Assembly: GCA_013298805.1 (NCBI GenBank)
Contig: JAAFIU010000009.1
Location: 1 to 45,104 of the forward strand
Direction: 5' to 3'
Length of the DNA stretch: 45,104 bases
From: Cytophagales bacterium
GTDB taxonomy: Bacteria > Bacteroidota > Bacteroidia > Cytophagales > Spirosomataceae
Position numbers and translations under genes: made by a program. Of the stretch, positions 1 through 8,269 are shown one piece after another. Numbering within the stretch: the stretch's first letter is position 1; each line of letters starts with the position of its first letter. A model generated the notes under the pieces. The model was not told the DNA's origin, did no database searches, and worked only from the letters and a program-made list of their open reading frames with translations.

Positions 1-79
1 AAAGTGAATATCAAAATTGACAAAATACAATAATCGCAGTTTGCTTAAATATCGTTAATCGCTAAAATAATCAATTTCC

Positions 80-592
80 ATGACTCAACTGACCGATACC
101 CAAATATTAAGCCATACGCAAGTCTTACAAAAAATCAGAAGAATTGCTTTCGAGATTTATGAAAATAATTTTGAAGAAACGGAAATTATTATTGCGGGAG
201 TAAAAGGGCAAGGACATGCCTTTGCGAAAAAATTAGCGATTACTTTAAATGAAATTTCAAGTATTGAAGCAACAGCGGTACTGATTGATGTAGATAAAGA
301 CGTAACGTATGAAAGCCCCGTGGAGTTTGATTGCGACGAGCGTTTTCTTGAACATAAAACAATTGTTGTGGTTGATGACGTATTGAACACAGGACGAACT
401 TTTGCGTATAGCCTTTCTCCGTTTTTGAGTATTCCTGTAAAAAGAATCCAAGTAGCGGTAATGGTAGATAGAAATTACCGTAGATTTCCGATTTTAGCGG
501 ATTATGTAGGCTACCAACTCTCAACAACCCTCAGCGAATATGTGTCCGTTGTGTTGGATGAAGATGAAAATATGGGTGTGTATTTGAGATAA
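80..592 (+). CDS. Phosphoribosyltransferase, PyrR-like type I PRTase
   Basis: This 170-residue cytoplasmic protein has the type I phosphoribosyltransferase fold signature. The PRPP-binding loop is IVVVDDVLNTGRT at about residues 95-107, with the acidic pair D99-D100 followed by the phosphate-binding turn. An upstream IIIAGVKGQG segment (about 36-45) matches the loop that contacts pyrophosphate. Its length is close to that of PyrR (about 180 residues), the bifunctional pyrimidine regulator/uracil phosphoribosyltransferase, but hypoxanthine-type enzymes share this signature. No pyrimidine gene lies beside it. The gene is monocistronic in this window and convergent with nuoN, with a perfect palindrome between them. 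The ATG at 80 is the first good start. The PRTase class is clear; the substrate is not. Confidence 0.85.
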   Translation: MTQLTDTQILSHTQVLQKIRRIAFEIYENNFEETEIIIAGVKGQGHAFAKKLAITLNEISSIEATAVLIDVDKDVTYESPVEFDCDERFLEHKTIVVVDDVLNTGRTFAYSLSPFLSIPVKRIQVAVMVDRNYRRFPILADYVGYQLSTTLSEYVSVVLDEDENMGVYLR

Positions 593-632
593 ATTAGGTA
601 TTAGTGGGTAGATGAATTAGTTTATCAAATTG

Positions 633-692
633 TATCATTCAATTATCCATAGCGAGGGAATTAATTCCCTCGCTATGGATAATTGAATGATA
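633..692. terminator. Perfect 60-base palindrome between convergent genes
   Basis: Two 30-base arms are exact reverse complements with no spacer (centre between 662 and 663; core of each arm ATAGCGAGGGAATT and its complement). It lies between the phosphoribosyltransferase stop at 592 and the nuoN stop at 775, which read toward each other. A bidirectional transcription terminator is the obvious role. There is no T-tract on either strand, and the absence of a loop is unusual. Together with the weaker TTAGG-type words at 594-613 and 727-770 it fills the 182-base gap. Confidence 0.6.
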
Positions 693-726
693 AAGTATTG
701 AGTACAACTTAGCGAACCAGTTCAGT

Positions 727-770
727 TAGGTTTTAGTCATTATGAAAATTTCTCCAACACCTAAAACCTA
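727..770. repeat. Short hairpin, TAGGTTTTAG/CTAAAACCTA arms
   Basis: Ten-base arms at 727-736 and 761-770 are exact inverse complements with a 24-base loop. They sit just beyond the nuoN stop. The same word family (TTAGG, CTAAAACCTA) recurs in other gaps of this window at 28166-28200, 39798-39870 and 41014-41037, so this is one member of a dispersed intergenic hairpin family. It may help end nuoN transcription; that is inference. Confidence 0.4.
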
Positions 771-774
771 TTTC

Positions 775-2271
775 CTACAAAAAACTCACAATTTCCATCA
801 ACCAATCCGCTTTGAAGAATAAAATTAGGATTGGTAAAACTAAAATGATGGCTAAAAAATATTGCTTTGCGTTTAATTCAAAGGTCTGATTTTCAGTTGA
901 TTCTTTGAAAAACATAAAAAATGGAATCTTTAGATAAAAGAAAAGAGCAATTGCCGTATTCAATAATCCGAAGATAAATAACCAAAGTAAAATAGGTTGA
1001 TTGGTTGATTGATACGTTTCCCAAAGTGCCGAGAAAATATTTAATTTCGCAAAGAACCCTGCCGTCGGAGGAAGTCCCGCCAAAGAAATCATTACAATCA
1101 ACATCATCACTCCATAAAAAGGATTAATTCTACCAAGTCCTTTAAAATTTTCTATTTTCGATGCTTGATTTTCGGTTTCATAATAATCAATTAGAAGAAA
1201 AGCTGCCAAATTGGTGAAAAGTACCGATACCAAATAGAAAACAATACTTGTTAATCCCAACTCAGACATTGTTACCAAGCCAATTAGCATAAATCCTGAG
1301 TGGGCAATGGTAGAATATGCCAATAATCTTTTAGCGTTATTTTGCCAAAGAGCCGAGAAATTCCCGAAGGTAATACTTGCCATCGCCAAAACTGCCGTAA
1401 TGGTTTGAAGGTTATTTGGCACAGCCGAGTAAAAACGAATAGCTACTAAAAAGCCTGCAATTTTGGGAGCAACCGAGAAAAAAGCAACCACTGGTGTTGG
1501 GGCTGATTCGTAAATATCGGGTGTCCAAATGTGGAATGGAGTTGCTGAAATTTTGAATAAAAAACCACTGATAGTCAGGACAATAGCAACAGTAGAAGCC
1601 ATGCCGTCAATTTGTGTGATTCCTCTTGAAAAGTCGGGTGATGCAATGTCGAGCGTTCCCGTCATGCCGTACAATAATGACATTCCATAGAGCATAATTG
1701 CCGAAGAAGTTGCTCCAAAAAGTACGTATTTCAAACTGCCTTCAATGCCTTTTTTGTTTTTATCAATTGCCGTAAGCATATAAGAAGCCACCGAAACCAT
1801 TTCGATAGAAAGATAAATCATCAACAAATTTACCGACATAGTCATCAAGCAAAGTCCGATAATCATGCTGATTAAAATAGGATAAAATTCGCCGATAAAA
1901 TCTTTTTTCGTAACAATTACATGAAAAAGCACCAAAATGGTGGACAGAATAATCAAAAATTTGAATAGAATTGCTTTAGAGTCTAAAATCAACATCTTCC
2001 CAAAAAGAAATGAATCGTTGGTCGTGTAAAATTGCTGCACAATTTGATTCAGTACAATTAGCAATACAATCACAGAAAGTCCAAGCATTACTCGGTTAGC
2101 TTGTTGCGAATTTGAGACCAATTGTCTCTTCTTTTTTAAATCTTGATGCAAGCATAAATCAATCAAAATCATTATTAAAAATGACAAAGAAAGAAATACT
2201 TCGGGTGAAAGTGTTTGAAGACTATCAAGTATTTGAGCGAGTTGGTCGGGTAGTGATAAAAAATTTGTCAT
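775..2271 (-). CDS. nuoN: NADH-quinone oxidoreductase subunit N
   Basis: This is a 498-residue polytopic membrane protein of the proton-translocating NADH dehydrogenase family. It is one of the three antiporter-like subunits of complex I that pump protons in the inner membrane. About fourteen hydrophobic segments are visible. The conserved glutamate of transmembrane helix 5 is E157 in LMIYLSIEMVSVASYML. The length is normal for the subunit. It would complete a nuoL-nuoM-nuoN run on the minus strand, but nuoM ends at 3365 and a plus-strand kinase gene (2339-3361) occupies the space between, so nuoN needs either its own promoter in 2272-2338 or read-through across the kinase. Identity is secure from sequence and neighbours. 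Confidence 0.95.
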   Translation of the reverse strand: MTNFLSLPDQLAQILDSLQTLSPEVFLSLSFLIMILIDLCLHQDLKKKRQLVSNSQQANRVMLGLSVIVLLIVLNQIVQQFYTTNDSFLFGKMLILDSKAILFKFLIILSTILVLFHVIVTKKDFIGEFYPILISMIIGLCLMTMSVNLLMIYLSIEMVSVASYMLTAIDKNKKGIEGSLKYVLFGATSSAIMLYGMSLLYGMTGTLDIASPDFSRGITQIDGMASTVAIVLTISGFLFKISATPFHIWTPDIYESAPTPVVAFFSVAPKIAGFLVAIRFYSAVPNNLQTITAVLAMASITFGNFSALWQNNAKRLLAYSTIAHSGFMLIGLVTMSELGLTSIVFYLVSVLFTNLAAFLLIDYYETENQASKIENFKGLGRINPFYGVMMLIVMISLAGLPPTAGFFAKLNIFSALWETYQSTNQPILLWLFIFGLLNTAIALFFYLKIPFFMFFKESTENQTFELNAKQYFLAIILVLPILILFFKADWLMEIVSFL

Positions 2272-2311
2272 TATTTTTCTGCATAAACTTCCTTCATTCT
2301 ACAATTATTAG

Positions 2312-2319
2312 TATTTTTG
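2312..2319 (+). promoter_or_regulatory. TAnnTTTG -7 box upstream of the LytS-type kinase
   Basis: TATTTTTG matches the Bacteroidota -7 consensus TAnnTTTG and ends 19 bases before the kinase ATG at 2339. No clear -33 element is seen at the usual distance. It lies in the 67-base divergent gap with nuoN. Confidence 0.4.
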
Positions 2320-2338
2320 AGTTATACTTTATAAAATT

Positions 2339-3361
2339 ATGTACATAGTTAGAAAGAATGTTTTATTTTGGGTAATACAATTTTGTTGCTGGATTTTGAT
2401 TGCATACACCGCTCTGAATTATACTCCTTTATCTCCAAACGATACAAATGCAAGACTTATTTTTTTCTTGACTTATCTGTTTGTAGGCTTTGGCATTGGG
2501 TATATCTATTGTTATATTCTTGAAGGCATTAATCCTGATAATATCAGCACGTCACAATTTCTGTTATATCCATTTATTGGTAGCTCCACAATCGGAATGT
2601 TCTTTACGGTTATAGACTATTTATTTGGGGGCTTGGTTTTCCGTACAAATATCATAGATATAATTTTCCTTATCGTTGAAAATATTTGGTTGGTTATTCC
2701 TTGTTTTTTCTTTTATCATCTTTACCATTTTTCTGTTATTTATCAAGATAGAAAGGAAAGAACCCAAAATGCTGAAAACCTATTACAAATATCCGAATTA
2801 GAAAACCTTAAAAAGCAATTAAACCCTCATTTTCTCTTTAACGCTTTAAATAGTATTAAAGCTCTTACGCTTTTTGATGGTCAGTTAGCTCGTGAATCAA
2901 TCATCCAATTGTCTGATTTACTGAGACTTTCGCTTAATTTAGGAGAGCAACAACGAGCAACACTCAGCGAAGAAGTTCGATTAGCTCAGAATTATTTAGC
3001 TCTCGAAAAACTTCGTTTTGATAATCGGCTAAACTATACTTTCAATATTGAAAGCGATTTGGACAATGTGTTAATTATGCCCATGTCATTGAATACCCTA
3101 CTTGAAAATGCGGTTAAACATGGAATCGGTCAATTGAAATCTGGAGGTGAAATCATTATCTCTGCTAAGGTTGAAAAAAATGTTATTTATTTGATAGTCG
3201 AAAATTCTGGTGTCTATGACCCTAAACCTAAAAGTGATGATGGAGGTATAGGCTTAGAAAATCTTCAAAAACGACTTGAATTACAATACGGCGATAAATC
3301 TTCTCTAACGATTACAAATGAGAATAAAAAAGTAAAAGCTGTAATAAAGATGCCTTATTAA
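2339..3361 (+). CDS. LytS/YehU-type sensor histidine kinase
   Basis: This is a 340-residue integral-membrane histidine kinase of the His_kinase/LytS family. The N-terminal 130 residues contain about four hydrophobic segments. The phosphoacceptor region LKKQLNPHFLFNALNSIK puts the histidine at H164. The ATP-binding domain shows LLENAVKHG (about 254-262) and GGIGLENLQKRL (about 302-313). Such kinases normally sit beside a receiver-LytTR response regulator, and none is adjacent. The only LytTR protein in the window (21677-22012) lacks a receiver domain. The gene is antiparallel inside the nuo run: its stop is 3 bases from the nuoM stop and its start is 67 bases from the nuoN start. The signal and the partner regulator are unknown. 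Confidence 0.88.
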   Translation: MYIVRKNVLFWVIQFCCWILIAYTALNYTPLSPNDTNARLIFFLTYLFVGFGIGYIYCYILEGINPDNISTSQFLLYPFIGSSTIGMFFTVIDYLFGGLVFRTNIIDIIFLIVENIWLVIPCFFFYHLYHFSVIYQDRKERTQNAENLLQISELENLKKQLNPHFLFNALNSIKALTLFDGQLARESIIQLSDLLRLSLNLGEQQRATLSEEVRLAQNYLALEKLRFDNRLNYTFNIESDLDNVLIMPMSLNTLLENAVKHGIGQLKSGGEIIISAKVEKNVIYLIVENSGVYDPKPKSDDGGIGLENLQKRLELQYGDKSSLTITNENKKVKAVIKMPY

Positions 3362-3364
3362 CCC

Positions 3365-5020
3365 TTAAAATAATTTCAATAGTTCTGACAGTGACTGGTG
3401 TGTAACATCAAAAATCAGGTTTGGGAAAATACCAAAAATTAACGCCATAATTGCCAAAGGATAAAGCATAATTTTTTCACGGAGTGATAAATCTTGTAAA
3501 GGCTCGTCTGTTTGTCTCACCCAGAAATTGCCAAAGAACATTCTCTGCAAAGTCCATAGAAAATAACCCGCTCCAAGTACCAAACCAAAGGTTGCCAAAG
3601 CCGCTAACCATCTCGGAATCAATGGACTGTTGAAACCTCCCATCAAGGTGAAAATCTCACCGATAAATCCAGAAAAAGCAGGTAAACCCAATGACGCAAA
3701 AAATGCGATGGCGGTCATTGCGGTAAACAATGGCAATTTACTGGCTAAACCTTGATACGAATCTATACGGCGGTCGTGCGTTCTTGAATACAAAACACCC
3801 ACTAACAAAAACAACATTGCCGACAAAATTCCGTGAGAGAACATTTGATAAACTGCTCCGTTGAATCCTTCACTGGTCAATGAGCCAATTCCGACCAAAA
3901 TAAAACCCATGTGCGAAATCGAAGAATAAGCAATCATTTTCTTCAAATCGTTCATTGCCAAAGCATTAAACGCTCCGTAAATAATTGATAAAACCCCAAA
4001 GCCAACAATCCAAACGGCATATTCATGGGCGATTTCTGGAAAAATAGGGTACGCAATTCTCAAAAAACCGTAACCACCAATTTTTAACAAAATCCCAGCT
4101 AAAACTACCGAAACGGGCGTTGGAGCTTCTACGTGAGCATCGGGCAACCACGTATGTACAGGTACGGCGGGTAGTTTGATACCAAAACCGATCATCAAAA
4201 AGATGAAAGATAAAGCTCTGATTGAAAACCCTCCGATATGATTTTCAGAGAAAACATTTAACCATGAACCCGAAACATAATTGCCTTGGTCGGGCATAAA
4301 ACGGAGGTCGAAAGTGTGAACAATCTGTTGTGCAGGTAATTCGCCTTCAGCTAATAAATTTTGAATTTGGGTAATAATCTGTGGCGTAACGTCAGAAGCT
4401 GAGTTAATCAGACCCATTTGCACTGCCGTTTCCACAGGGTCAATCACCGAAAGATAAAGCCCAATCATTACAATTAAGATAAAAATCGAACCAACCAACG
4501 TATAAATAAAGAACTTAATCGAAGCATATTCTCGGCGAGGACCACCCCAAAGCCCAATGAGGAAGTACATCGGTAAAAGCATAAACTCAAAGAATAGATA
4601 AAATAAAAACATATCTAAAGCAATGAAACACCCGATGATTGAACCCGTTAAAAGTAAATAAAGCGAATAATAACCACGTTCTTTTGTGCCAATTTCAAAA
4701 GATGAAATCGCTCCAATAAACATCACAATGCCCGTTAATAAAACCATTGGCATACTGATGCCGTCAACGCCCAAAAGGTAATCTATCGACCCAACGCCTA
4801 AGTTGCCGAGGGGTAGCGTTATCCAGTCGTATTGTTCAAGAAATTGATGGTCAGCTACTTGTTTGTCAAATTGAAGATATACCGAAGTACAAAGGAGTAA
4901 TTCTATTCCCGTAACAATCAGCGTAACCCATTTGAAGTAAGGAACAAAACGCTCAGGCGTGAAAGCCAAAATAAGCGATGCAATAATGGGTAAAAATATG
5001 AGTAATGATAAAATGGGCAT
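3365..5020 (-). CDS. nuoM: NADH-quinone oxidoreductase subunit M
   Basis: This 551-residue proton-pumping membrane subunit of complex I has many transmembrane segments. The helix-5 glutamate E145 is visible in YLFFEFMLLPMYFLIGLWGG, and the family signature around HTWLPDAHVEAPTPVSVVLA is clear. The protein is somewhat longer than E. coli NuoM (509) because of a hydrophilic insertion near residues 195-255. It follows nuoL on the same strand after a 212-base gap that is filled by a repeat element. Its 3' end nearly touches the 3' end of the opposing kinase gene. Identity is secure. Confidence 0.95.
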   Translation of the reverse strand: MPILSLLIFLPIIASLILAFTPERFVPYFKWVTLIVTGIELLLCTSVYLQFDKQVADHQFLEQYDWITLPLGNLGVGSIDYLLGVDGISMPMVLLTGIVMFIGAISSFEIGTKERGYYSLYLLLTGSIIGCFIALDMFLFYLFFEFMLLPMYFLIGLWGGPRREYASIKFFIYTLVGSIFILIVMIGLYLSVIDPVETAVQMGLINSASDVTPQIITQIQNLLAEGELPAQQIVHTFDLRFMPDQGNYVSGSWLNVFSENHIGGFSIRALSFIFLMIGFGIKLPAVPVHTWLPDAHVEAPTPVSVVLAGILLKIGGYGFLRIAYPIFPEIAHEYAVWIVGFGVLSIIYGAFNALAMNDLKKMIAYSSISHMGFILVGIGSLTSEGFNGAVYQMFSHGILSAMLFLLVGVLYSRTHDRRIDSYQGLASKLPLFTAMTAIAFFASLGLPAFSGFIGEIFTLMGGFNSPLIPRWLAALATFGLVLGAGYFLWTLQRMFFGNFWVRQTDEPLQDLSLREKIMLYPLAIMALIFGIFPNLIFDVTHQSLSELLKLF

Positions 5021-5036
5021 TTTTTATAATGTTGAG

Positions 5037-5219
5037 TTTGTCATTGGGAACGTAGTGAATCGGAGTTTCGCTAAACCAATCTGTTAGCTTACGAGAAATA
5101 ATCTTTAAACTCATTTACGTTCGGACGAAATATTTTACATTTTTGTGTTCAAACTTCTTGGCATCAATCCAATAGATTGGTTTAACGAAACTCCGATTCG
5201 TTTCTCTCGCAATGACAAA
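5037..5219. repeat. MITE/REP-like element with long inverted ends between nuoL and nuoM
   Basis: The 212-base gap between nuoL and nuoM is almost wholly one imperfect palindromic element. Outer ends TTTGTCATTG (5037-5046) and CAATGACAAA (5210-5219) are exact complements. Inner arms at 5057-5082 and 5174-5199 are 26 bases each with one mismatch (core CGGAGTTTCG / CGAAACTCCG). GTCATTGCGAG-type ends with AGATTGG words recall the small palindromic repeats scattered in many bacterial genomes. No ORF is inside. Whether it is a non-autonomous mobile element or an RNA processing site cannot be told from one copy. Confidence 0.6.
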
Positions 5220-5232
5220 AGCACGACAATTT

Positions 5233-7104
5233 TTATGTCAAAACGGTAAAAATGATTAAACCTATCAACCCCAAAAAAGCCAAAGCAACGTACAGTTGTA
5301 CTTTTCCTCCTTGTGCCGAACGAGTAATTCGCCCAACAATGCCCGAAGAATAAGCTAATCCGTTTGGAACGCCGTCAATAATTTTGGCATCAAACCAACC
5401 AATGAATTTGGCAATAAATACTTGTAAATTAGCTAAGAAATTCACGATAGCATCGACAAATTGTTGGTCGAAAATTTGTAAATAACCTGATAATTTAACC
5501 GTAGGATTCACAAATAGTTTTTGGTAAAAAGCATCAAAGGTTGGTAAATCTGAAAATACTTTATGCCGAGTTAAATATCCCGCCGTAATTCCGATGGAGG
5601 CAAATAAGGTTGAAAGAATTCCTATTAAATGATTTTCTTCGATTTTGCTACCGTCCATAAAACCCCAAAACCAACTATGTTCTGCACTCAACGGATTTAA
5701 GGTAAATACAAAACCAGTTGAAAGAATTGCCAAAATACCAATAGGCAGTTTCATTTTCCATGAACCTTCGTGGATATTGTCAGGATTTACTTTGTCATTT
5801 CTAAACTCCCCAAAGAAAACCATCCATACTTGACGAGTCATGTAAAAGGCAGTTAGAATTACACCTAAAAGAATAGCTCCTAAAAATATTTGACGGAAAA
5901 TAATAGGGTTATTTTCATTAAACCAAAAACTTAAAATGCCATCTTTTGATAAAAAACCAGAGAATAAAGGCAAGCCCATTAGAGCCATCGAACAAACCAA
6001 ATAACATACGAATGTAAACGGCATTTTCTTTCTTAATCCACCCATCAAACGCATGTCTTGAGCATCAAAATCGTGTCCTGAATGGTGTAAGGCGTGAATA
6101 ATTGCTCCCGCAGAGAGAAAAAGTCCTGCTTTGAAAAATGCGTGTGTGAGCAAATGAAACGTAGAAAATTCTGTTCCCAAACCCAAAACCATTAAACCCA
6201 ATTGAGAAACAGTTGAGTAGGCCAAAGTCTTTTTAATATCCGTTTGGAAAATGGCATAAACCGAACCCAAAAGCATGGTAATGGCTCCAATTGCCGCAAC
6301 TATTGCCAAAGCATCTGTGCTAAACATTGGTTGAACTCGTATCAATAAATAAATCCCTGCAACTACCATCGTAGCGGCGTGAATAAGTGCGGACACTGGC
6401 GTTGGGCCTTCCATCGCATCGGGTAGCCACGTGTGTAAAGGAAATTGTGCTGATTTACCGATACAACCACAAAAAAGTAAAATGCAATAAGCGGTTGGCA
6501 ATTGAACTTTGGTAAAAGTCGTTAAATCAATGGATTGATTATTATAAAAATAGACCGCAAAAATTCCTATCAAAAATCCTACATCGCCAATTCTGTTCAT
6601 CAAAAAGGCTTTTTTAGAAGCTTGAACGGCTTCGGGTTTTTTATACCAAAATCCAATAAGTAAATAAGAACTCAAACCCACCAATTCCCAAAAAGCATAC
6701 ATGACAAAAAGATTGTCCGTCAAAACAATGCCCAACATCGAAAATACGAAGAGACTCAAAAAACCAAAATAACGGTATTGGTCGGGGTCGTCGTGCATAT
6801 ATTCGAGCGAGAAAATCTCAACTAAAAGGGCAATGAAATTGACCAAAACCAACATCATTAAAGTCAGTGAATCAAATAGAAAGCCAAATTTGTAGGCTTT
6901 TTCGTTGATAGAAAACCAATCGAAAACAAGATGATTTTGTGGATTATGAAGGTTTTGAAGAAGAAAGTAAGCTGAAAAAGCAAGATTTAGCCCCGTCAGT
7001 CCGACTGTCAGCCAACCTGCCAAAGTATTATTTTTTCTACCCAAAATCATTGGCAAAATGAAGCCAAGAAGCGGAGTAAATAATATAAACCAGATGATGG
7101 GCAT
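5233..7104 (-). CDS. nuoL: NADH-quinone oxidoreductase subunit L
   Basis: This 623-residue subunit is the largest antiporter-like pump of complex I, carrying the long lateral helix at its C-terminus. The TM5 glutamate E140 lies in MYAFWELVGLSSYLLIGFW. The conserved block HTWLPDAMEGPTPVSALIHA and a hydrophobic C-terminal helix after about residue 590 are present. The length fits the family (about 610-650). It is the first gene of the minus-strand L-M-N series visible here. The upstream gap (7105-7508) separates it from an unrelated hydrolase that reads the same way, so other nuo genes are not adjacent on this side. Identity is secure. Confidence 0.95.
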   Translation of the reverse strand: MPIIWFILFTPLLGFILPMILGRKNNTLAGWLTVGLTGLNLAFSAYFLLQNLHNPQNHLVFDWFSINEKAYKFGFLFDSLTLMMLVLVNFIALLVEIFSLEYMHDDPDQYRYFGFLSLFVFSMLGIVLTDNLFVMYAFWELVGLSSYLLIGFWYKKPEAVQASKKAFLMNRIGDVGFLIGIFAVYFYNNQSIDLTTFTKVQLPTAYCILLFCGCIGKSAQFPLHTWLPDAMEGPTPVSALIHAATMVVAGIYLLIRVQPMFSTDALAIVAAIGAITMLLGSVYAIFQTDIKKTLAYSTVSQLGLMVLGLGTEFSTFHLLTHAFFKAGLFLSAGAIIHALHHSGHDFDAQDMRLMGGLRKKMPFTFVCYLVCSMALMGLPLFSGFLSKDGILSFWFNENNPIIFRQIFLGAILLGVILTAFYMTRQVWMVFFGEFRNDKVNPDNIHEGSWKMKLPIGILAILSTGFVFTLNPLSAEHSWFWGFMDGSKIEENHLIGILSTLFASIGITAGYLTRHKVFSDLPTFDAFYQKLFVNPTVKLSGYLQIFDQQFVDAIVNFLANLQVFIAKFIGWFDAKIIDGVPNGLAYSSGIVGRITRSAQGGKVQLYVALAFLGLIGLIIFTVLT

Positions 7105-7302
7105 TTATTTAGAGAATAGTTGAAATGTTATTCATTGTTTTCTATAAAAAATCCTTAAAAACCGATGGATTTCTTATAAAAGTTCAATTTTGGTGTAAAG
7201 ATACGACTGAAAATGCAATTCGTACTCATGGATAAATGATAAAGTCTATTAAAATTGTGGAGTAATATTATACAAGGAGTTCGGTTTTATTATGCTGAAA
7301 AC

Positions 7303-7500
7303 AAAATTAGACCACGGGTTTTATAGATTTTACCGATTAACACAGATAAATTTTAATCAGTGAAAATTAGTCTAACTTATAAAATCTGTGGTCTAATTTT
7401 CTTCTGACCGATAACCATATTCATAAAGATTTACCGATATACTTATCTGGAAATAAATCTTCAATCAGTGAAAATCTGTCATATCCATAAAATCTGTCGC
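7303..7500. repeat. Two diverged tandem copies of an AATCAGTGAAAATCTGT-type repeat
   Basis: The 404-base gap between nuoL and the hydrolase gene holds two related units, about 7303-7400 and 7420-7500. Both contain GATTTTACCGAT/GATTTACCGAT, AATCAGTGAAAAT and ATAAAATCTGT in the same order. The first unit is also an inverted repeat: AAAATTAGACCAC near 7304 faces GTGGTCTAATTTT (7388-7400). No gene or protein-coding signal is seen in 7105-7508. Such units are typical dispersed intergenic repeats; function is unknown. Confidence 0.55.
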
Positions 7501-7508
7501 CTATATTT

Positions 7509-8048
7509 TTAATCCAATTCTTTCAAAAGTGATAAACCGAAATCCCAATTTCCTAAATTTGAATCACCATTGATATGCCCTAAATTATTGAGAACAACCA
7601 ATTTACTATTCCAACTTTCAGCGAAAAGTTTTGCTTGTTCAAGTGAAACGTAAAAATCATCATCGGAAGTAACCGTGATGGTTTTGAAGGGTAGTGGAGC
7701 AGTTGGCATTGGGGTAAAACCTGTTGTGCCACTTGGGTAAGAATCTGCCTCAGTATCACTTGGGGCGACTAATAATGCTCCTTTGATGGGCGTTTTGTAT
7801 TTTGCTGCCCAATATCCAATGGTTGAACAAGCTAAACTATGACCTACCAAAATGACGTTTTCTGCTCCAATTTCTTGAATTTTATCTTCAATCATTTTTA
7901 TCCAATCTTCGCAAACTGGTGTTTCCCAATCGGCTTGGGTAACTCTAATAAATGATGGATAAAGGGCTTCCCAAGCCGTTTGCCAGTGTTTTTGACCCGA
8001 ATTCCCGAGCCCAGGGAGGATAAGAATCTTGGAGTTAAATGTGAGCAT
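7509..8048 (-). CDS. RBBP9/YdeN-family alpha/beta hydrolase
   Basis: This 179-residue cytoplasmic serine hydrolase of the small RBBP9/YdeN family is predicted to cleave an unidentified ester. The N-terminal ILILPGLGNSGQKHWQTAW block is typical. The nucleophile elbow GHSLA places the catalytic serine at S71. An aspartate in SDDDFYV (129-131) and H158 in NNLGHINGDSN complete the triad. The C-terminal LGNWDFGLSLL segment is also diagnostic. It has no signal peptide and the family length is normal. It is the only gene between nuoL and the rha cluster, separate from both, and a LacI-type palindrome lies about 50 bases upstream of its start. The substrate is unknown. Confidence 0.88.
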   Translation of the reverse strand: MLTFNSKILILPGLGNSGQKHWQTAWEALYPSFIRVTQADWETPVCEDWIKMIEDKIQEIGAENVILVGHSLACSTIGYWAAKYKTPIKGALLVAPSDTEADSYPSGTTGFTPMPTAPLPFKTITVTSDDDFYVSLEQAKLFAESWNSKLVVLNNLGHINGDSNLGNWDFGLSLLKELD

Positions 8049-8094
8049 AAGTTTTTTGGGTAAATATACTTATATTGTTTTGTAGGTATTTGTT

Positions 8095-8126
8095 ACTAAA
8101 TTTGTAAACGGTTTCACAAATTTAGT
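8095..8126. promoter_or_regulatory. LacI/GalR-type palindromic operator candidate
   Basis: Arms ACTAAATTTGT (8095-8105) and ACAAATTTAGT (8116-8126) are exact complements around AAACGGTTTC. The centre TGTAAACGGTTTCA (8103-8116) resembles LacI/GalR-family operators, which carry a central CG in TGNAANCGNTNNCA. It lies 47 bases upstream of the minus-strand hydrolase start at 8048, where it could act as an operator. No LacI-family regulator gene is in the window. The rest of 8049-8269 holds only the rha terminator. Confidence 0.45.
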
Positions 8127-8206
8127 GATTGACTTGTGAACATAACAGAGTAATTGATTAAACGCCCCCAAATTCGTTTAATCATTTTTTGTTTTTGACG
8201 TACAAT

Positions 8207-8254
8207 AAAAAGAAAACCCTCCTCATAGAATTTCTACAAGGAGGGTTTTCTTTT
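8207..8254 (-). terminator. Rho-independent terminator after rhaB
   Basis: The stem AAAAGAAAACCCTCCT facing AGGAGGGTTTTCTTTT has a 15-base loop. On the minus strand the stem is followed by a run of T. It begins 15 bases past the rhaB stop, so it ends the rhaM-rhaA-rhaB transcript. Confidence 0.8.
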
Positions 8255-8269
8255 GAAAATGGATGTTTT

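Noticed and set aside
2112-2348. 78-codon plus-strand ORF across the nuoN start
   Set aside because: It is antisense to the nuoN N-terminus and overlaps the kinase start; no family resemblance.
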